Below the pieces are notes generated by a model. The model did no database searches and had not been told where the DNA came from. It was given only the letters and a program-made list of their open reading frames with translations. A program made the translations under genes and the position numbers. A DNA stretch of 64,000 nucleotides from DAMCZI01 sp032095175. GTDB lineage: Bacteria; Bacillota; Clostridia; Clostridiales; Caloramatoraceae. The stretch spans positions 12,572 to 76,571 of the forward strand of contig DAMCZI010000025.1 of NCBI GenBank assembly GCA_032095175.1, read 5' to 3'. Below, in pieces: positions 15,899 to 25,236 of this stretch (positions are counted from its first letter, which is position 1; every line of letters starts with the position of its first letter).

Positions 15899-17001
15899 TG
15901 ATAAAAAAACTTATTTCTTTAATAATGATTGTTTCAATTGCATGCACTTCAATTTTAACAGGATGCAATACAAAATCTGTTGATCTAATTCCTGAAAAGA
16001 TCGTTGCAAAGGCAATGGAAGCAGATAAAGATATGAAAACTTATTATTGTGAAGGAAAAATGCAAATGTATGAAAATGACAAACTCATGTCGGATGCATC
16101 AATAAAAATATGGAATGATATGAAAAACTCGGTATTAAGGGCTAGATGTGAAGTAAAATTAAAGGATGATGAATCCATTTCAACAAATGATGGTAATAAG
16201 ATGATTGTTTATAGTAAAAGGAATAACTCGGCATTTATTATGGATTCACTTGGCAAGGATGGAAATATGCCCTTAGCTGAAACACCAAAGGAAACCTTTA
16301 TAAATCTAATGGGAAATTTAAAGGGTTACTATAATATATCAACAGTAAATGAAGAAAAGATCAATGGGTTTCATACTATACATATGATTGCTAAGGCAAA
16401 GGAGAAAAGTTCCATAACAGGAGATATGGAGTTTTGGATAGATAAGGAAACATGGTTTGTTGTAAAAACTGTATCACAAGTTTCAAATGTAAAATCTATA
16501 TTTGAATATACAAAAGTAGATACAAAGGTAAAGATGGAGGAAAGTCTTTTTACTCAGAAGCTGCCAGCTGATGTAAAATTAGAGAATATGGATTCTAAAA
16601 CTAATGAAAAGAAATGTACATTAAAGGAAGCTTCAGATCTGCTAAAAAATCCTGTTCTATATGTACCAGATTCCTTAGGATATAAACTTGTAGATGTGAA
16701 ATATTTAAACTCTAATAATAAGGAATTTCCAGTAGAAATTATGGAAACATATGAAATAAATAAAAAACAAGCCTTTACAATAAGTGCAGTTCTTCCAAAA
16801 ACAAAAACAGATGATGACTTTGAAATCCCAGGGGTCAAAAAAATCAAGGTTAGAGGAATAGATGGTGGTATAGTAGAGATGGATGGATATTTAATATACT
16901 GGGAAGAAAAAAATTTAAACTATTCTGTTACAACCTATAATCCAGAGATAAGCCTTAATGAAATTAAGAATGTAATTGAAAACATGATATATACAAAATA
17001 A
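15898..17001 (+). CDS. LolA-like / DUF4367 lipoprotein
   Basis: 367-residue lipoprotein. The signal peptide ends with lipobox SILTGC near residue 23. The middle part (about 30-220) has the fold pattern of LolA/MucB-like outer-surface proteins ('MKTYYCEGKMQMYEND', 'GDMEFWIDKETWFVVKT'). The C-terminal ~120 residues match DUF4367 ('YVPDSLGYKLV', 'GIDGGIVEMDGYLIYWEEKN'). Similar proteins accompany two-component or anti-sigma systems in Firmicutes and may monitor or carry lipids, or modulate the kinase sensor. The GTG start overlaps the kinase stop by one base. A palindromic repeat follows at 17029. Confidence 0.78.
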   Translation: MIKKLISLIMIVSIACTSILTGCNTKSVDLIPEKIVAKAMEADKDMKTYYCEGKMQMYENDKLMSDASIKIWNDMKNSVLRARCEVKLKDDESISTNDGNKMIVYSKRNNSAFIMDSLGKDGNMPLAETPKETFINLMGNLKGYYNISTVNEEKINGFHTIHMIAKAKEKSSITGDMEFWIDKETWFVVKTVSQVSNVKSIFEYTKVDTKVKMEESLFTQKLPADVKLENMDSKTNEKKCTLKEASDLLKNPVLYVPDSLGYKLVDVKYLNSNNKEFPVEIMETYEINKKQAFTISAVLPKTKTDDDFEIPGVKKIKVRGIDGGIVEMDGYLIYWEEKNLNYSVTTYNPEISLNEIKNVIENMIYTK

Positions 17002-17028
17002 ACAATACAATATCCAGTAAGATGTTTG

Positions 17029-17097
17029 CATTTTGTTTTTAAACAGTCCTCTAGATTAGTAATATTCTAGGATGTTTGAAAAAACAGAATTTAAATG
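17029..17097. repeat. Palindromic intergenic repeat, copy 1
   Basis: Imperfect inverted repeat: CATTTTGTTTTTAAACAGTC on the left against GGATGTTTGAAAAAACAGAA on the right, with inner arms CTAGA/TCTAG. It shares the core '(T)TTAAACAGYC...GGATGTTT' and an AGAATTT edge with elements at 20349, 53208 and 63884. It lies between the lipoprotein and M16 peptidase genes. Confidence 0.7.
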
Positions 17098-17151
17098 TAT
17101 ATAAGATGCAGCATTAAAGAAAATAAAAACAATTAGAGAGGGTGGGGTTTT

Positions 17152-20100
17152 GTGTATTTAAGAACAAAGAAAAATGTACTACAAAAATGTTTAGTAATGT
17201 TCATAATAGTTTGCTGCTTGTTTACATCAGTTTCAGTATATGGAAAAGCAGCTGTAGAGCCTAAGCTTAAAATAGGAAGCACATATTCAGGCTTTGAACT
17301 TGTTAAAAGGGAATACAAAGAAAATGTAAAATCATATATTAATGAATTTCAACATAAAAAGACAGGTGCAAAGCTTATTTATGCTGAAAATAATGATGAA
17401 CAAAAGAGGTTTGCTATTACATTTAGAACACCCTGTACCGATAATACAGGTGTAAACCATATACTAGAACATTCGGTTCTTTGCGGCTCAGAAAAATTTC
17501 CTATAAAAAATCCCTTTGCAAAGCTTATAAATAAATCATTGAACACAGAAATGAATGCATATACATATCCAGATAAAACAAGCTATGTGGTTTCCAGTAA
17601 ATATGATAAGGATTTTAATAATTTAGTATCGGTGTATTTGGATGGTATATTTTCACCTAATATATATAAAACAAAAAACATATTTCAACAGGAAGGCTGG
17701 CGCTACGAATTAGCTTTAAAAGAAGCGGAGTTAAAATATAATGGTGTTGTTTATAATGAAATGAAGGGCGTCTATTCAAAACCTGATGAAGTTTTACAAG
17801 ATGCTATTAATAAATCATTATTCCCTGACACTTGCTATAAGTATCAATCAGGTGGAAATCCAAGCTTTATAACAAATTTAACATATGAAAAATATTTAGA
17901 AACGCATAAAAAATATTACCATCCATCAAACAGCTATACCTACATATATGGAAATGTTGATATATTAAAGCTGCTGCAATATATTGATGAGAATTATTTT
18001 AGTAAATATGAAAAGAAAACCATAGATTCTAAAATAAGTTTACAAAAACCTTTTAAAAATCAAAATAGCCTAGAGGCACAATATAATGTACCACAGGAAG
18101 AAAAAACTGATAACAAAACCTTTTTTTCTTTTAACTATGTAGTAGATACTATTAATAATAAGCAGGATTTTATAACATTAGGACTTCTTAATTATTTAAT
18201 GATGTATTCTCCAAAGGCACCTCTTAAAAATGCACTTAAAGATGCCGGCTTTAATGAGGCTGATATTAGCGTTTCAGCTATGCCAATACTTCAACCAGTT
18301 GAGAGTATAATATTGAGAAATGCAAATTATAGCGATAAAGAAAAGTTTAAGAAAATTATAAATGATACCTATACAAGAATAATTGCCAAGGGCTTTGACA
18401 AAGAGGATGTACAGGACCTTTTAAATCAAAGTCTGAAAAACAGAAAATTAGACAAGGCTTTTGAAAATTTCTTATCAATAAATTCAGTACTTATATCAAA
18501 TAGCATAGATCAAAGCTGGATATATGGCGGAGATCCTACTTTATATTTAGATAATAAGGATGTAGTTCAGGACATAAATAACAGAGTTAAAAAGGGAGAA
18601 AGATACTTTGAAAACTTTTTATCAAAATATTTGTTTAACAATAACCACAGCTCGTTTGTAACTTTAAATCCTAAGGCTGGGTTAGATGAGGAAATCAATA
18701 ATTCTTCAAAGAAAGCATTAGCACAATATAAATCAAAATTATCAAATAGTGAATTAGATAAGATTATTAAAAATAATAATGAGTTTGTAAAGTGGCAAAA
18801 CACACCTGATTCTAATGAAGCATTAAATGCATTACCAAAGCTTTCATTGGAAGATCTTAAAAAACCTGTAGTGAACTATCCTACAGAAGAAAAAAATATA
18901 AATGGAGTAAAGGTTCTTAATCATGAACTTGATACCTCTGGAGCTTCTTATATAAAATTATTTTTTAATACTAATAATGTACCTCAGGATAAACTAGTTT
19001 ATCTAAACTTATTGGGTTTATCCTATGGAATGCTTGAAAGAAGCTTTGATACTAAAAATTATACCTCCGATGAATTTACAAAAGAATGTGAAGAAAATGA
19101 AATTGTTATTACAGTATTAAATAGTGTAATGACTAAATATGATGATGACTCTAAATATAAGCCTATGCTAACTGTTTCTGCTATATGTCCAAATGATTCA
19201 ATATCCAAAACACTAGTACTAACTAATGAAATGTTATTTAATTCAAAATTTAATAACAAGGAAAAGATAAGAGATAATATAAAAACAATGGTTAAAGTAT
19301 ATAATGAGGTTCAAAAGCAGGGCGGTTTGAAAGCTGTGGCAAGGCTTCAGTCATATTTTTCGCCAGGAGCTAAATATAATAGTGAATTGGAAGAAAACTT
19401 TTATTCTTTTATAGTTGACTTAGACAAGAATTTCGATAAAAAAATTGATGAAGTTATTAAAAATCTAAACGAAGTAAAGGCTTTAGTGTTTAATAAGGAA
19501 AATCTAGTTGCAAGTTTTACAAGTGATAAAGAGAGTTTTTCTGATTTTCAAAATAGCTTTGCAGAGTTTTCTAAAGGTTTAGGGGAAACAAAATATGTCC
19601 CATACGATTATAAATTTGATTACAGTGTTAAAAATGAGGCATATATAACAGATGAAAAGGTTCAAACTGTAGCAAAGGGCTACAATTTTAATAAACTTGG
19701 ATATAAATACAGTGGCAGCTTAGATATAGTTGGAGCTATTTTAAATGATTACTTGTTTAATACAGTAAGAATAAAAAATGGAGCCTATGGTGCAGTGGCA
19801 TCAATACAACCAACAGGAAGTGTTATCTTTGCATCCTTTAGTGATCCAAATTTAAAAGAAACCCTGGATACATTTGATTCGTTGGGAGACTACTTAAAGT
19901 CATTAAAAATCTCAGATGAAGAGCTTGAAGCTTATATTATAGCAGCATTAGGAAAATATGATAGTGAGGCTGCACCTGTATTCATATCGGCTATAGCTGA
20001 TGCATTCTATATATTTGGCGATGATGCTAATAAAATTTATGAAATAAGGGAGCAGATTTTAAATACAAAGCTCGATGATATTAATAAATTTGGGGATATG

Positions 20101-20205
20101 ATAAACGAAATCCTTAGACAAAACAACTATTGTGCTGCAGGAAATAGAGAGAAAATAGAAGAAAATAAAGACCTTTTTACAAAAATAATTGATATTTCAA
20201 AATAA
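17152..20205 (+). CDS. Secreted M16C-family zinc metallopeptidase
   Basis: 1017 residues, the size of the presequence-protease-like M16C group. The inverted zinc motif HxxEH is seen as His103-Ile-Leu-Glu106-His107 ('NHILEHSVLCGS'), with the distal Glu in 'YNGVVYNEMKG' near residue 200. The following 'KLINKSLNTEMNAYTYPDKTSY' is typical of the family. Unlike the usual cytosolic or organellar members it begins with a signal peptide (hydrophobic 14-30, ending near 'VYGKAA'), so it should act outside the cell, degrading unfolded peptides. The GTG start follows AGAGGGTGGGG. It is framed by two palindromic repeats and is probably monocistronic. Confidence 0.9.
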   Translation: MYLRTKKNVLQKCLVMFIIVCCLFTSVSVYGKAAVEPKLKIGSTYSGFELVKREYKENVKSYINEFQHKKTGAKLIYAENNDEQKRFAITFRTPCTDNTGVNHILEHSVLCGSEKFPIKNPFAKLINKSLNTEMNAYTYPDKTSYVVSSKYDKDFNNLVSVYLDGIFSPNIYKTKNIFQQEGWRYELALKEAELKYNGVVYNEMKGVYSKPDEVLQDAINKSLFPDTCYKYQSGGNPSFITNLTYEKYLETHKKYYHPSNSYTYIYGNVDILKLLQYIDENYFSKYEKKTIDSKISLQKPFKNQNSLEAQYNVPQEEKTDNKTFFSFNYVVDTINNKQDFITLGLLNYLMMYSPKAPLKNALKDAGFNEADISVSAMPILQPVESIILRNANYSDKEKFKKIINDTYTRIIAKGFDKEDVQDLLNQSLKNRKLDKAFENFLSINSVLISNSIDQSWIYGGDPTLYLDNKDVVQDINNRVKKGERYFENFLSKYLFNNNHSSFVTLNPKAGLDEEINNSSKKALAQYKSKLSNSELDKIIKNNNEFVKWQNTPDSNEALNALPKLSLEDLKKPVVNYPTEEKNINGVKVLNHELDTSGASYIKLFFNTNNVPQDKLVYLNLLGLSYGMLERSFDTKNYTSDEFTKECEENEIVITVLNSVMTKYDDDSKYKPMLTVSAICPNDSISKTLVLTNEMLFNSKFNNKEKIRDNIKTMVKVYNEVQKQGGLKAVARLQSYFSPGAKYNSELEENFYSFIVDLDKNFDKKIDEVIKNLNEVKALVFNKENLVASFTSDKESFSDFQNSFAEFSKGLGETKYVPYDYKFDYSVKNEAYITDEKVQTVAKGYNFNKLGYKYSGSLDIVGAILNDYLFNTVRIKNGAYGAVASIQPTGSVIFASFSDPNLKETLDTFDSLGDYLKSLKISDEELEAYIIAALGKYDSEAAPVFISAIADAFYIFGDDANKIYEIREQILNTKLDDINKFGDMINEILRQNNYCAAGNREKIEENKDLFTKIIDISK

Positions 20206-20223
20206 ATAAAATATAATCTTTAT

Positions 20224-20270
20224 AAATCCATGCAGATGGCTGTAGAAATTACATCTATCTACATGGATTT
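20224..20270 (+). terminator. Hairpin terminator after M16 peptidase gene
   Basis: AAATCCATGCAGAT is matched by ATCTACATGGATTT and followed by GTTTAAATT. The stem is long and lies 18 bp after the stop codon. Confidence 0.6.
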
Positions 20271-20348
20271 GTTTAAATTATCGCATCTTGGAACTTATTG
20301 TAGATATATAAGGTCATAAATATGCAAGATGTTTTTATAATAGTAATG

Positions 20349-20438
20349 AAATTCTTTATATCCTGCTTTTTCAAAAAAATTTTGCAAAGCTGGTTTAATT
20401 ATGTTATGTTTGAAAAGGTTGAATGTAATAGAATTTTT
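20349..20438. repeat. Palindromic intergenic repeat, copy 2 (degenerate)
   Basis: The left arm AAATTCTTTATATCCTGCTT and the right arm ATGTTTGAAAAGG...GAATGTAATAGAATTT are roughly complementary. The right arm nearly matches the right arm of the copy at 53208-53296. This is the most decayed of the four copies. It sits directly before the amidase gene. Confidence 0.5.
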
Positions 20439-20477
20439 ACTTTGACATAAAATAATTTGCTAAAATGGGGTGACAGT

Positions 20478-22664
20478 TTGAAAAAAATAATAACATCTAT
20501 AATGATAATCACGTTTTTAGTAACATCCGCTTCCTTTAACATCGCTCTTGCAAAATCGAATTCCACATTAAGGTATGGAAATAGTGGAAATGAAGTTAAG
20601 GTACTTCAGACAAAGCTTATAAGTATTGGTTATCTAAAGGATAAGGCTACTGGATATTTTGGGAAAAATACGCTTGCTGCAGTAATTAAATTTCAAAAGG
20701 ACAATCGTATTTCTGCCAATGGAATTGTTGGAACAGCTACTTGGAATGCCCTTAATAAAAGGACAAGCTCTAACACAACATCCAGTGGACAGCAAAATGC
20801 TAGTCCTTCAACAAATAATACTAAGGCGATTACTTTAAAGTATGGAGATACGGGAAATGAAGTTAAGGAGTTACAGACTAAGTTAATAAGCATGGGCTAT
20901 CTCAATGATAAAGCTACTGGGTATTTTGGAAAAAATACACGTGATGCAGTAATTGAATTTCAAAAGAAAATGGGCTTACGAGTTACTGGCGTAGTATATA
21001 GTGATACATTAAAGCTTTTGGCTTCAACAGTTAATGATGCAAATAAACCTGAGGAAAAGCCAGTAGGAAATGGGAATCAGAATCAAGAAAGCCAGAATTT
21101 ACTTACTTTAAAGTATGGAGACAAAGGAAATGAGGTTAAAGACTTACAAACAAAGCTGATAAAAATAGGTTATCTTAAGAGTAGTGCTACAGGACAGTAT
21201 GATTTATTTACACGTGCTGCAGTAATAGAATTTCAAAAGAAAATGGGATTACGGGTTACTGGAGTAGCATATAGTGATACATTGAATCTTTTGACTTCAG
21301 CAGTAAATGAAGCTAATAAACCTGAGGAAAAACCAGAAGAGAATGGGCAGCAGGATCAAGAAAACCAGAATTTACTTACTTTAAAGTTTGGGGACAAAGG
21401 AAATGGAGTTAAAGACTTACAAGCAAAGCTGATAAAAATAGGTTATCTTAAGGGTAGTGCTACAGGATATTATGATTTAAGTACACGTTCTGCAGTAATA
21501 GAATTTCAAAATAAAAAGGGATTACGAGTTACTGGAGTGGCATATAGTGATACATTAAATCTTTTAGCTTCAGCAGTTAATGAAGCTAATAAACCTGAGG
21601 AAAAACCAGAAGAGAATGGGCAACAGGATCAAGGAGACCAGGATTTACCTGAACCAGATTCGGATTTTGTACAAAGAAAGGCGGAAGCTAACAGCCTTAA
21701 GGGTAAAACAGTTATTATTGATCCAGGACATGGATTTAAGCAACCAGGTGTTGTTAGGGATAATGTATATGAAAAATATATAACTCTTGATATGGGGTTA
21801 AGACTTCAAAGAATTTTACAAGAGGCCGGTGCAAAGGTAGTAATGACTCGTTCTACTGATGGCAATACTGGAGAGCATTATTTATATTATCGTTCTGCAG
21901 TTGCTAATAAGCATGTATTGGATACTGAAATAGATAAGCTAACAAAGGAAATGGATGAAAATAGACATAAGCTTGATATGCTTGGTAGTTCAGTTAATTC
22001 TAAAGGTGCAGAGCTTGAAAAATTAAAGACGTCAAATGGTGATCAAAGTAAAATAAAAAATATTGAAGATGAGATAGCTAAGCTTATGCAGCAGGAGCAG
22101 GAATCAATGACAAAGCTTGATGAACAAAAAAATAATATAGATGATTTAAAGCAAAAGTCAGCTTCCCTTGATGCATATATTAAAGACCCATCACTGAAAA
22201 GCAGAGTGGGAATTTATAGCGGAGGATTTTCAACTGCAAATGAGGAACTAACAGAAGTATTTGATTTAACTAATGATAAGTATCAAAAGGATATTGTGTT
22301 TATTTCCATCCACTGTAATTCCACAACCAGCAATGAGACCACTGCTTCAGGAATACAGATATATGTATCAGACAACAACAACAGCTACTATAATCAATAC
22401 TATTCAAATTATAATCAGATTGAGAGAGAAGAATTTGGGAAAAGCTTAATGGAAGAAATGAATTCCATAACACCATTTTCAAACAAATACTATAAGTTAT
22501 ATAAAAGCAATCTTAGTGTATTAAGAGAGCATAATTTGATATCAGCATTAGTGGAAGTTGGATTTGTTAATAATTCTTCAGACAGAACACTACTCACAAA
22601 GGAACAGACAAGGGAAGATGTTGCCTTTGGTATGTATAAGGGAATTAAAGAATATTTTGATTAA
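20478..22664 (+). CDS. N-acetylmuramoyl-L-alanine amidase with four PG-binding repeats
   Basis: 728-residue secreted cell-wall hydrolase that cleaves the MurNAc-L-Ala bond. After a signal peptide come four tandem peptidoglycan-binding (PG_binding_1) repeats of about 62 residues ('LKYGDxGNEVKxLQTKLI..GYL'), joined by Asn/Glu/Gln-rich linkers. Repeats 2-4 are nearly identical, also at DNA level. The C-terminal amidase_3 domain has zinc ligands in 'IDPGHG', 'SIHCNS' and the catalytic Glu in 'LVEVGF'. A coiled coil of about 90 residues ('LDTEIDKLTKEMDENRHKLD' onwards) interrupts the catalytic domain after 'RSAVANKH'. TTG 20478 is chosen because GGGGTG at 20467-20472 is the ribosome binding site. 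Confidence 0.93.
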   Translation: MKKIITSIMIITFLVTSASFNIALAKSNSTLRYGNSGNEVKVLQTKLISIGYLKDKATGYFGKNTLAAVIKFQKDNRISANGIVGTATWNALNKRTSSNTTSSGQQNASPSTNNTKAITLKYGDTGNEVKELQTKLISMGYLNDKATGYFGKNTRDAVIEFQKKMGLRVTGVVYSDTLKLLASTVNDANKPEEKPVGNGNQNQESQNLLTLKYGDKGNEVKDLQTKLIKIGYLKSSATGQYDLFTRAAVIEFQKKMGLRVTGVAYSDTLNLLTSAVNEANKPEEKPEENGQQDQENQNLLTLKFGDKGNGVKDLQAKLIKIGYLKGSATGYYDLSTRSAVIEFQNKKGLRVTGVAYSDTLNLLASAVNEANKPEEKPEENGQQDQGDQDLPEPDSDFVQRKAEANSLKGKTVIIDPGHGFKQPGVVRDNVYEKYITLDMGLRLQRILQEAGAKVVMTRSTDGNTGEHYLYYRSAVANKHVLDTEIDKLTKEMDENRHKLDMLGSSVNSKGAELEKLKTSNGDQSKIKNIEDEIAKLMQQEQESMTKLDEQKNNIDDLKQKSASLDAYIKDPSLKSRVGIYSGGFSTANEELTEVFDLTNDKYQKDIVFISIHCNSTTSNETTASGIQIYVSDNNNSYYNQYYSNYNQIEREEFGKSLMEEMNSITPFSNKYYKLYKSNLSVLREHNLISALVEVGFVNNSSDRTLLTKEQTREDVAFGMYKGIKEYFD

Positions 22665-22688
22665 ATTAAGTAAATAATTGAGAACATG

Positions 22689-22754
22689 AAATGTCATGGT
22701 AATGTAAAATTGCTATAAAAATAGCGGTTTGCATATAATCCATGGCATTTTTTT
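22689..22754 (+). terminator. Nested hairpin terminator after amidase gene
   Basis: The outer stem AAATGTCATGG/CCATGGCATTT (with G-U) encloses a small inner hairpin (TTGCTA/TAGCGG) and ends in seven T residues. The rest of the gap to 22964 contains no gene I would support; an 18-codon TTG frame at 22883 was judged spurious. Confidence 0.65.
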
Positions 22755-22964
22755 AGTATATGTTAATGAAATTATATTAATGATATACATTGATAGAAAC
22801 CGTTAAGTAATAACATAAAATATTAGCATTCGAAAATTAAAAGGATGGATTTTTAAAAGAGTGCGAGGAGATAATAAGATTATTGGAAAATTGGATTTCT
22901 AAAGAAGGAGCCATCTTTAAGGTAGTATATTCTGTTTAAATATATAATGGGAAGGATGATATAG

Positions 22965-24143
22965 ATGACATTTAAGATTAATGATGCAGTTACATGGGTC
23001 GGAAAAATAGATTGGGAATTAAGAACTTTTCATGGTGAAGAATATTCCACACATAGAGGTTCTTCCTATAATTCATATTTAGTTAGAGATGAAAAAACTG
23101 TATTAATAGATACTGTATGGAAGCCATTTGGTAAGGAGTTTGTTGTTAATTTAAAAAAAGAAATAGATTTAAATAAAATTGATTATATTATTGCAAATCA
23201 TTCAGAAATTGATCATAGTGGAGCACTGCTGGAACTCATGAGAGAAATGCCAAATACCCCTATATATTGTACTAAAAATGGAGCAAAAATACTAAAAGGT
23301 CATTATCATCAAAATTGGAATTTTATTGAGGTTAAGACAGGAGATACATTGGAAATAGGGAAAAATAAATTAATATTTGTGGAAGCAAGAATGCTACATT
23401 GGCCAGATAGTATGTTTACCTATCTAACAGGAGAAAACATATTGTTTAGCAATGATGCTTTTGGACAGCATTATGCTTCAGAGCTCATGTATAATGATAA
23501 AGTTGATAATGCAGAACTATATCAAGAAGCAATAAAGTATTATGCAAATATTTTAACACCATTCAGCCCATTGGTAGTAAAGAAAATTGAAGAGGTATTA
23601 AGCTTTAATTTACCAGTAGATATGATTTGCCCAAGTCATGGTATTATTTGGAGGGAAAACCCGATTCAAATTGTAAATAAATATATGGAGTGGGCAAAAA
23701 ATTATAAAGAAAACCAAGTTACAATAATTTATGACACTATGTGGAATAATACAAGGAGAATGGCAGAAGCGATTGCAGAAGGATTAAAAGAAATAGATAA
23801 GGATTGTGTTATTAAAATATTCAATTCATCAAAACACGATAAAAACGACATTATTGCAGAAGTATTTAAATCAAAAACAGTACTTGTTGGTTCTTCAACT
23901 ATAAATAGAGGCATTCTTTCATCGACAGCTGCTATACTAGAAATGATAAAGGGATTGGGATTTAAGGATAAAAAAGCAGCTGCCTTTGGAAGTTATGGCT
24001 GGGGCGGGGAATCTGTCAAAATAATCACAGAAGAATTAAATAAAGCAGGTTTTGAAATAATAAATGAAGGCATAAGAGAACTATGGAACCCTGATGAATC
24101 AGGACTAGAGAGATGCAGAAATTTCGGAAAGAATTTAAAATAG
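22965..24143 (+). CDS. Flavodiiron protein (A-type flavoprotein)
   Basis: 392 residues. An N-terminal metallo-beta-lactamase-like diiron domain has ligands His79, Glu81, Asp83 and His84 (NHSEIDHSG), the Asp of 'LFSNDAFGQHY', and His in 'CPSHGIIWR'. A C-terminal flavodoxin-like FMN domain (from about 250, 'VTIIYDTMWNNTRRMAEAIAEG') follows. Such proteins reduce O2 to water or NO to N2O in the cytoplasm of anaerobes, taking electrons from rubredoxin; no rubredoxin domain is fused here. ATG 22965 follows GGGAAGGATG. It appears monocistronic, ending before two adjacent hairpins. A role in oxygen/NO tolerance fits the anaerobic context. Confidence 0.95.
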   Translation: MTFKINDAVTWVGKIDWELRTFHGEEYSTHRGSSYNSYLVRDEKTVLIDTVWKPFGKEFVVNLKKEIDLNKIDYIIANHSEIDHSGALLELMREMPNTPIYCTKNGAKILKGHYHQNWNFIEVKTGDTLEIGKNKLIFVEARMLHWPDSMFTYLTGENILFSNDAFGQHYASELMYNDKVDNAELYQEAIKYYANILTPFSPLVVKKIEEVLSFNLPVDMICPSHGIIWRENPIQIVNKYMEWAKNYKENQVTIIYDTMWNNTRRMAEAIAEGLKEIDKDCVIKIFNSSKHDKNDIIAEVFKSKTVLVGSSTINRGILSSTAAILEMIKGLGFKDKKAAAFGSYGWGGESVKIITEELNKAGFEIINEGIRELWNPDESGLERCRNFGKNLK

Positions 24144-24188
24144 CAATAAAAAACTATGTGCGTGATATAGCAAGGTTATCAATAAAGA

Positions 24189-24247
24189 GGACAGCCAAGT
24201 GTCATATCTTGGCTGTCCTAAAAGTCAGCCCCACATGGTGCTGACTT
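24189..24247. terminator. Two adjacent hairpins between convergent genes
   Basis: The first hairpin is GGACAGCCAAG (24189-24199) paired with CTTGGCTGTCC (24208-24218). The second, AAGTCAGCCCCACATGGTGCTGACTT (24222-24247, arms AAGTCAGC/GCTGACTT), follows after three bases. They lie between the flavodiiron and XRE genes, which converge, and could terminate either strand, although T-runs are short. Confidence 0.55.
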
Positions 24248-24307
24248 GTTTCAGTGTAATAGATATTGGCCTTAGCAGTGAATAAAGCACTCAACTCAAA
24301 CGGATGC

Positions 24308-24904
24308 TCATTTTGGTCTTCTTTTAAGAACTGCAAAGGTTATACCTGCCATAATTATATACACAACTGCAAAAACGCAGCTGCTAATAATATCTGTAGG
24401 GTATGGAGATATTATACGATTTAAGCAAATTGCAACTATCAAACTAATTGGCATAAATGCAACAATAACAATATTGAGCCAATTAACTACAAAGGGAGCT
24501 TTTGCCGTTGATAATAATCGTCCAACAAAATATCCTACAACACCTACAGCTTGGATTATCATTGATCCCCAAATACTATCCGCAGTTTGTTCCTCATACC
24601 AACCACCAAAAGCACAAAATAATCCAATTGCAATAAAAGCTGTTGATGCTAAATATAGTATTTTGCTTGTTAAATCGGAGCTTTTAACATCCTTGTTTGC
24701 AGTTGGCTCAATACCTCTGAGTATATAGTCTGTTGTAACATCGAAATATTCACTCATGGTAATTACCTTATCTAAATCAGGCATACTTTGTTCGCTTTCC
24801 CATTTGGATACAGCCTGTCGAGACACGCCAACCTTATCTGCAAGTTCCTCTTGTGAAATGCCTTTTGTTTTTCTTAAATATTGGATTCTGTCTGCCATGT
24901 TCAT
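24308..24904 (-). CDS. XRE-family regulator with membrane domain
   Basis: 198 residues. The N-terminal Cro/CI helix-turn-helix lies at about 5-65 ('GISQEELADKVGVSRQAVSKWE'). A linker and then about four hydrophobic helices follow (about 85-195), so this is an integral-membrane DNA-binding protein. The start is ATG 24904, because AAAGGGGTG is its ribosome binding site and the GTG three codons earlier lies inside it. The same domain logic (HTH plus membrane part) is seen in the shorter XRE protein at 1603. Its target is unknown, and no membrane partner gene is adjacent. Confidence 0.85.
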   Translation of the reverse strand: MNMADRIQYLRKTKGISQEELADKVGVSRQAVSKWESEQSMPDLDKVITMSEYFDVTTDYILRGIEPTANKDVKSSDLTSKILYLASTAFIAIGLFCAFGGWYEEQTADSIWGSMIIQAVGVVGYFVGRLLSTAKAPFVVNWLNIVIVAFMPISLIVAICLNRIISPYPTDIISSCVFAVVYIIMAGITFAVLKRRPK

Positions 24905-25236
24905 AACTGACACCCCTTTCTTTTTACAGTATCATTATACCGAGCTAAGTAGTTGCATAACCACCATGCCCACTTGGATATATGTCAACTGCCAGTTGCA
25001 AAGGTGTTTTAATATGGAGGCTATATAAATTCGCTCCCAGAGCGTAAAAATCAGCTAATACCATTTCGAAAATATTTTGCTTGGTAGTATAAATATGAAA
25101 AGTTTACCATAGTAAAGCAAAACCTTCAACTAAAAAATTGTAAACATCGCTGAACTTTTATTCTTTGAGAATTAATATAAGCTCCATTGGAAAGTCTATT
25201 AATAGTCGATATGATTAATGAAAGTGGGGCGCACAG
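24905..25236. other. Divergent intergenic region, nothing recognised
   Basis: About 330 bp between the XRE gene and the hypothetical gene at 25237. It must carry two promoters. I find no clear promoter pair, palindrome, riboswitch or small gene. Confidence 0.3.

Noticed and set aside
20560..21600. DNA repeats that could be a CRISPR or satellite
   Set aside because: They are in-frame and encode four peptidoglycan-binding repeats with diverging linkers; no short regular spacers.
22883..22939. 18-codon TTG frame upstream of the flavodiiron gene
   Set aside because: Poor spacing to its AGGAG, rare start and no structural or context support.
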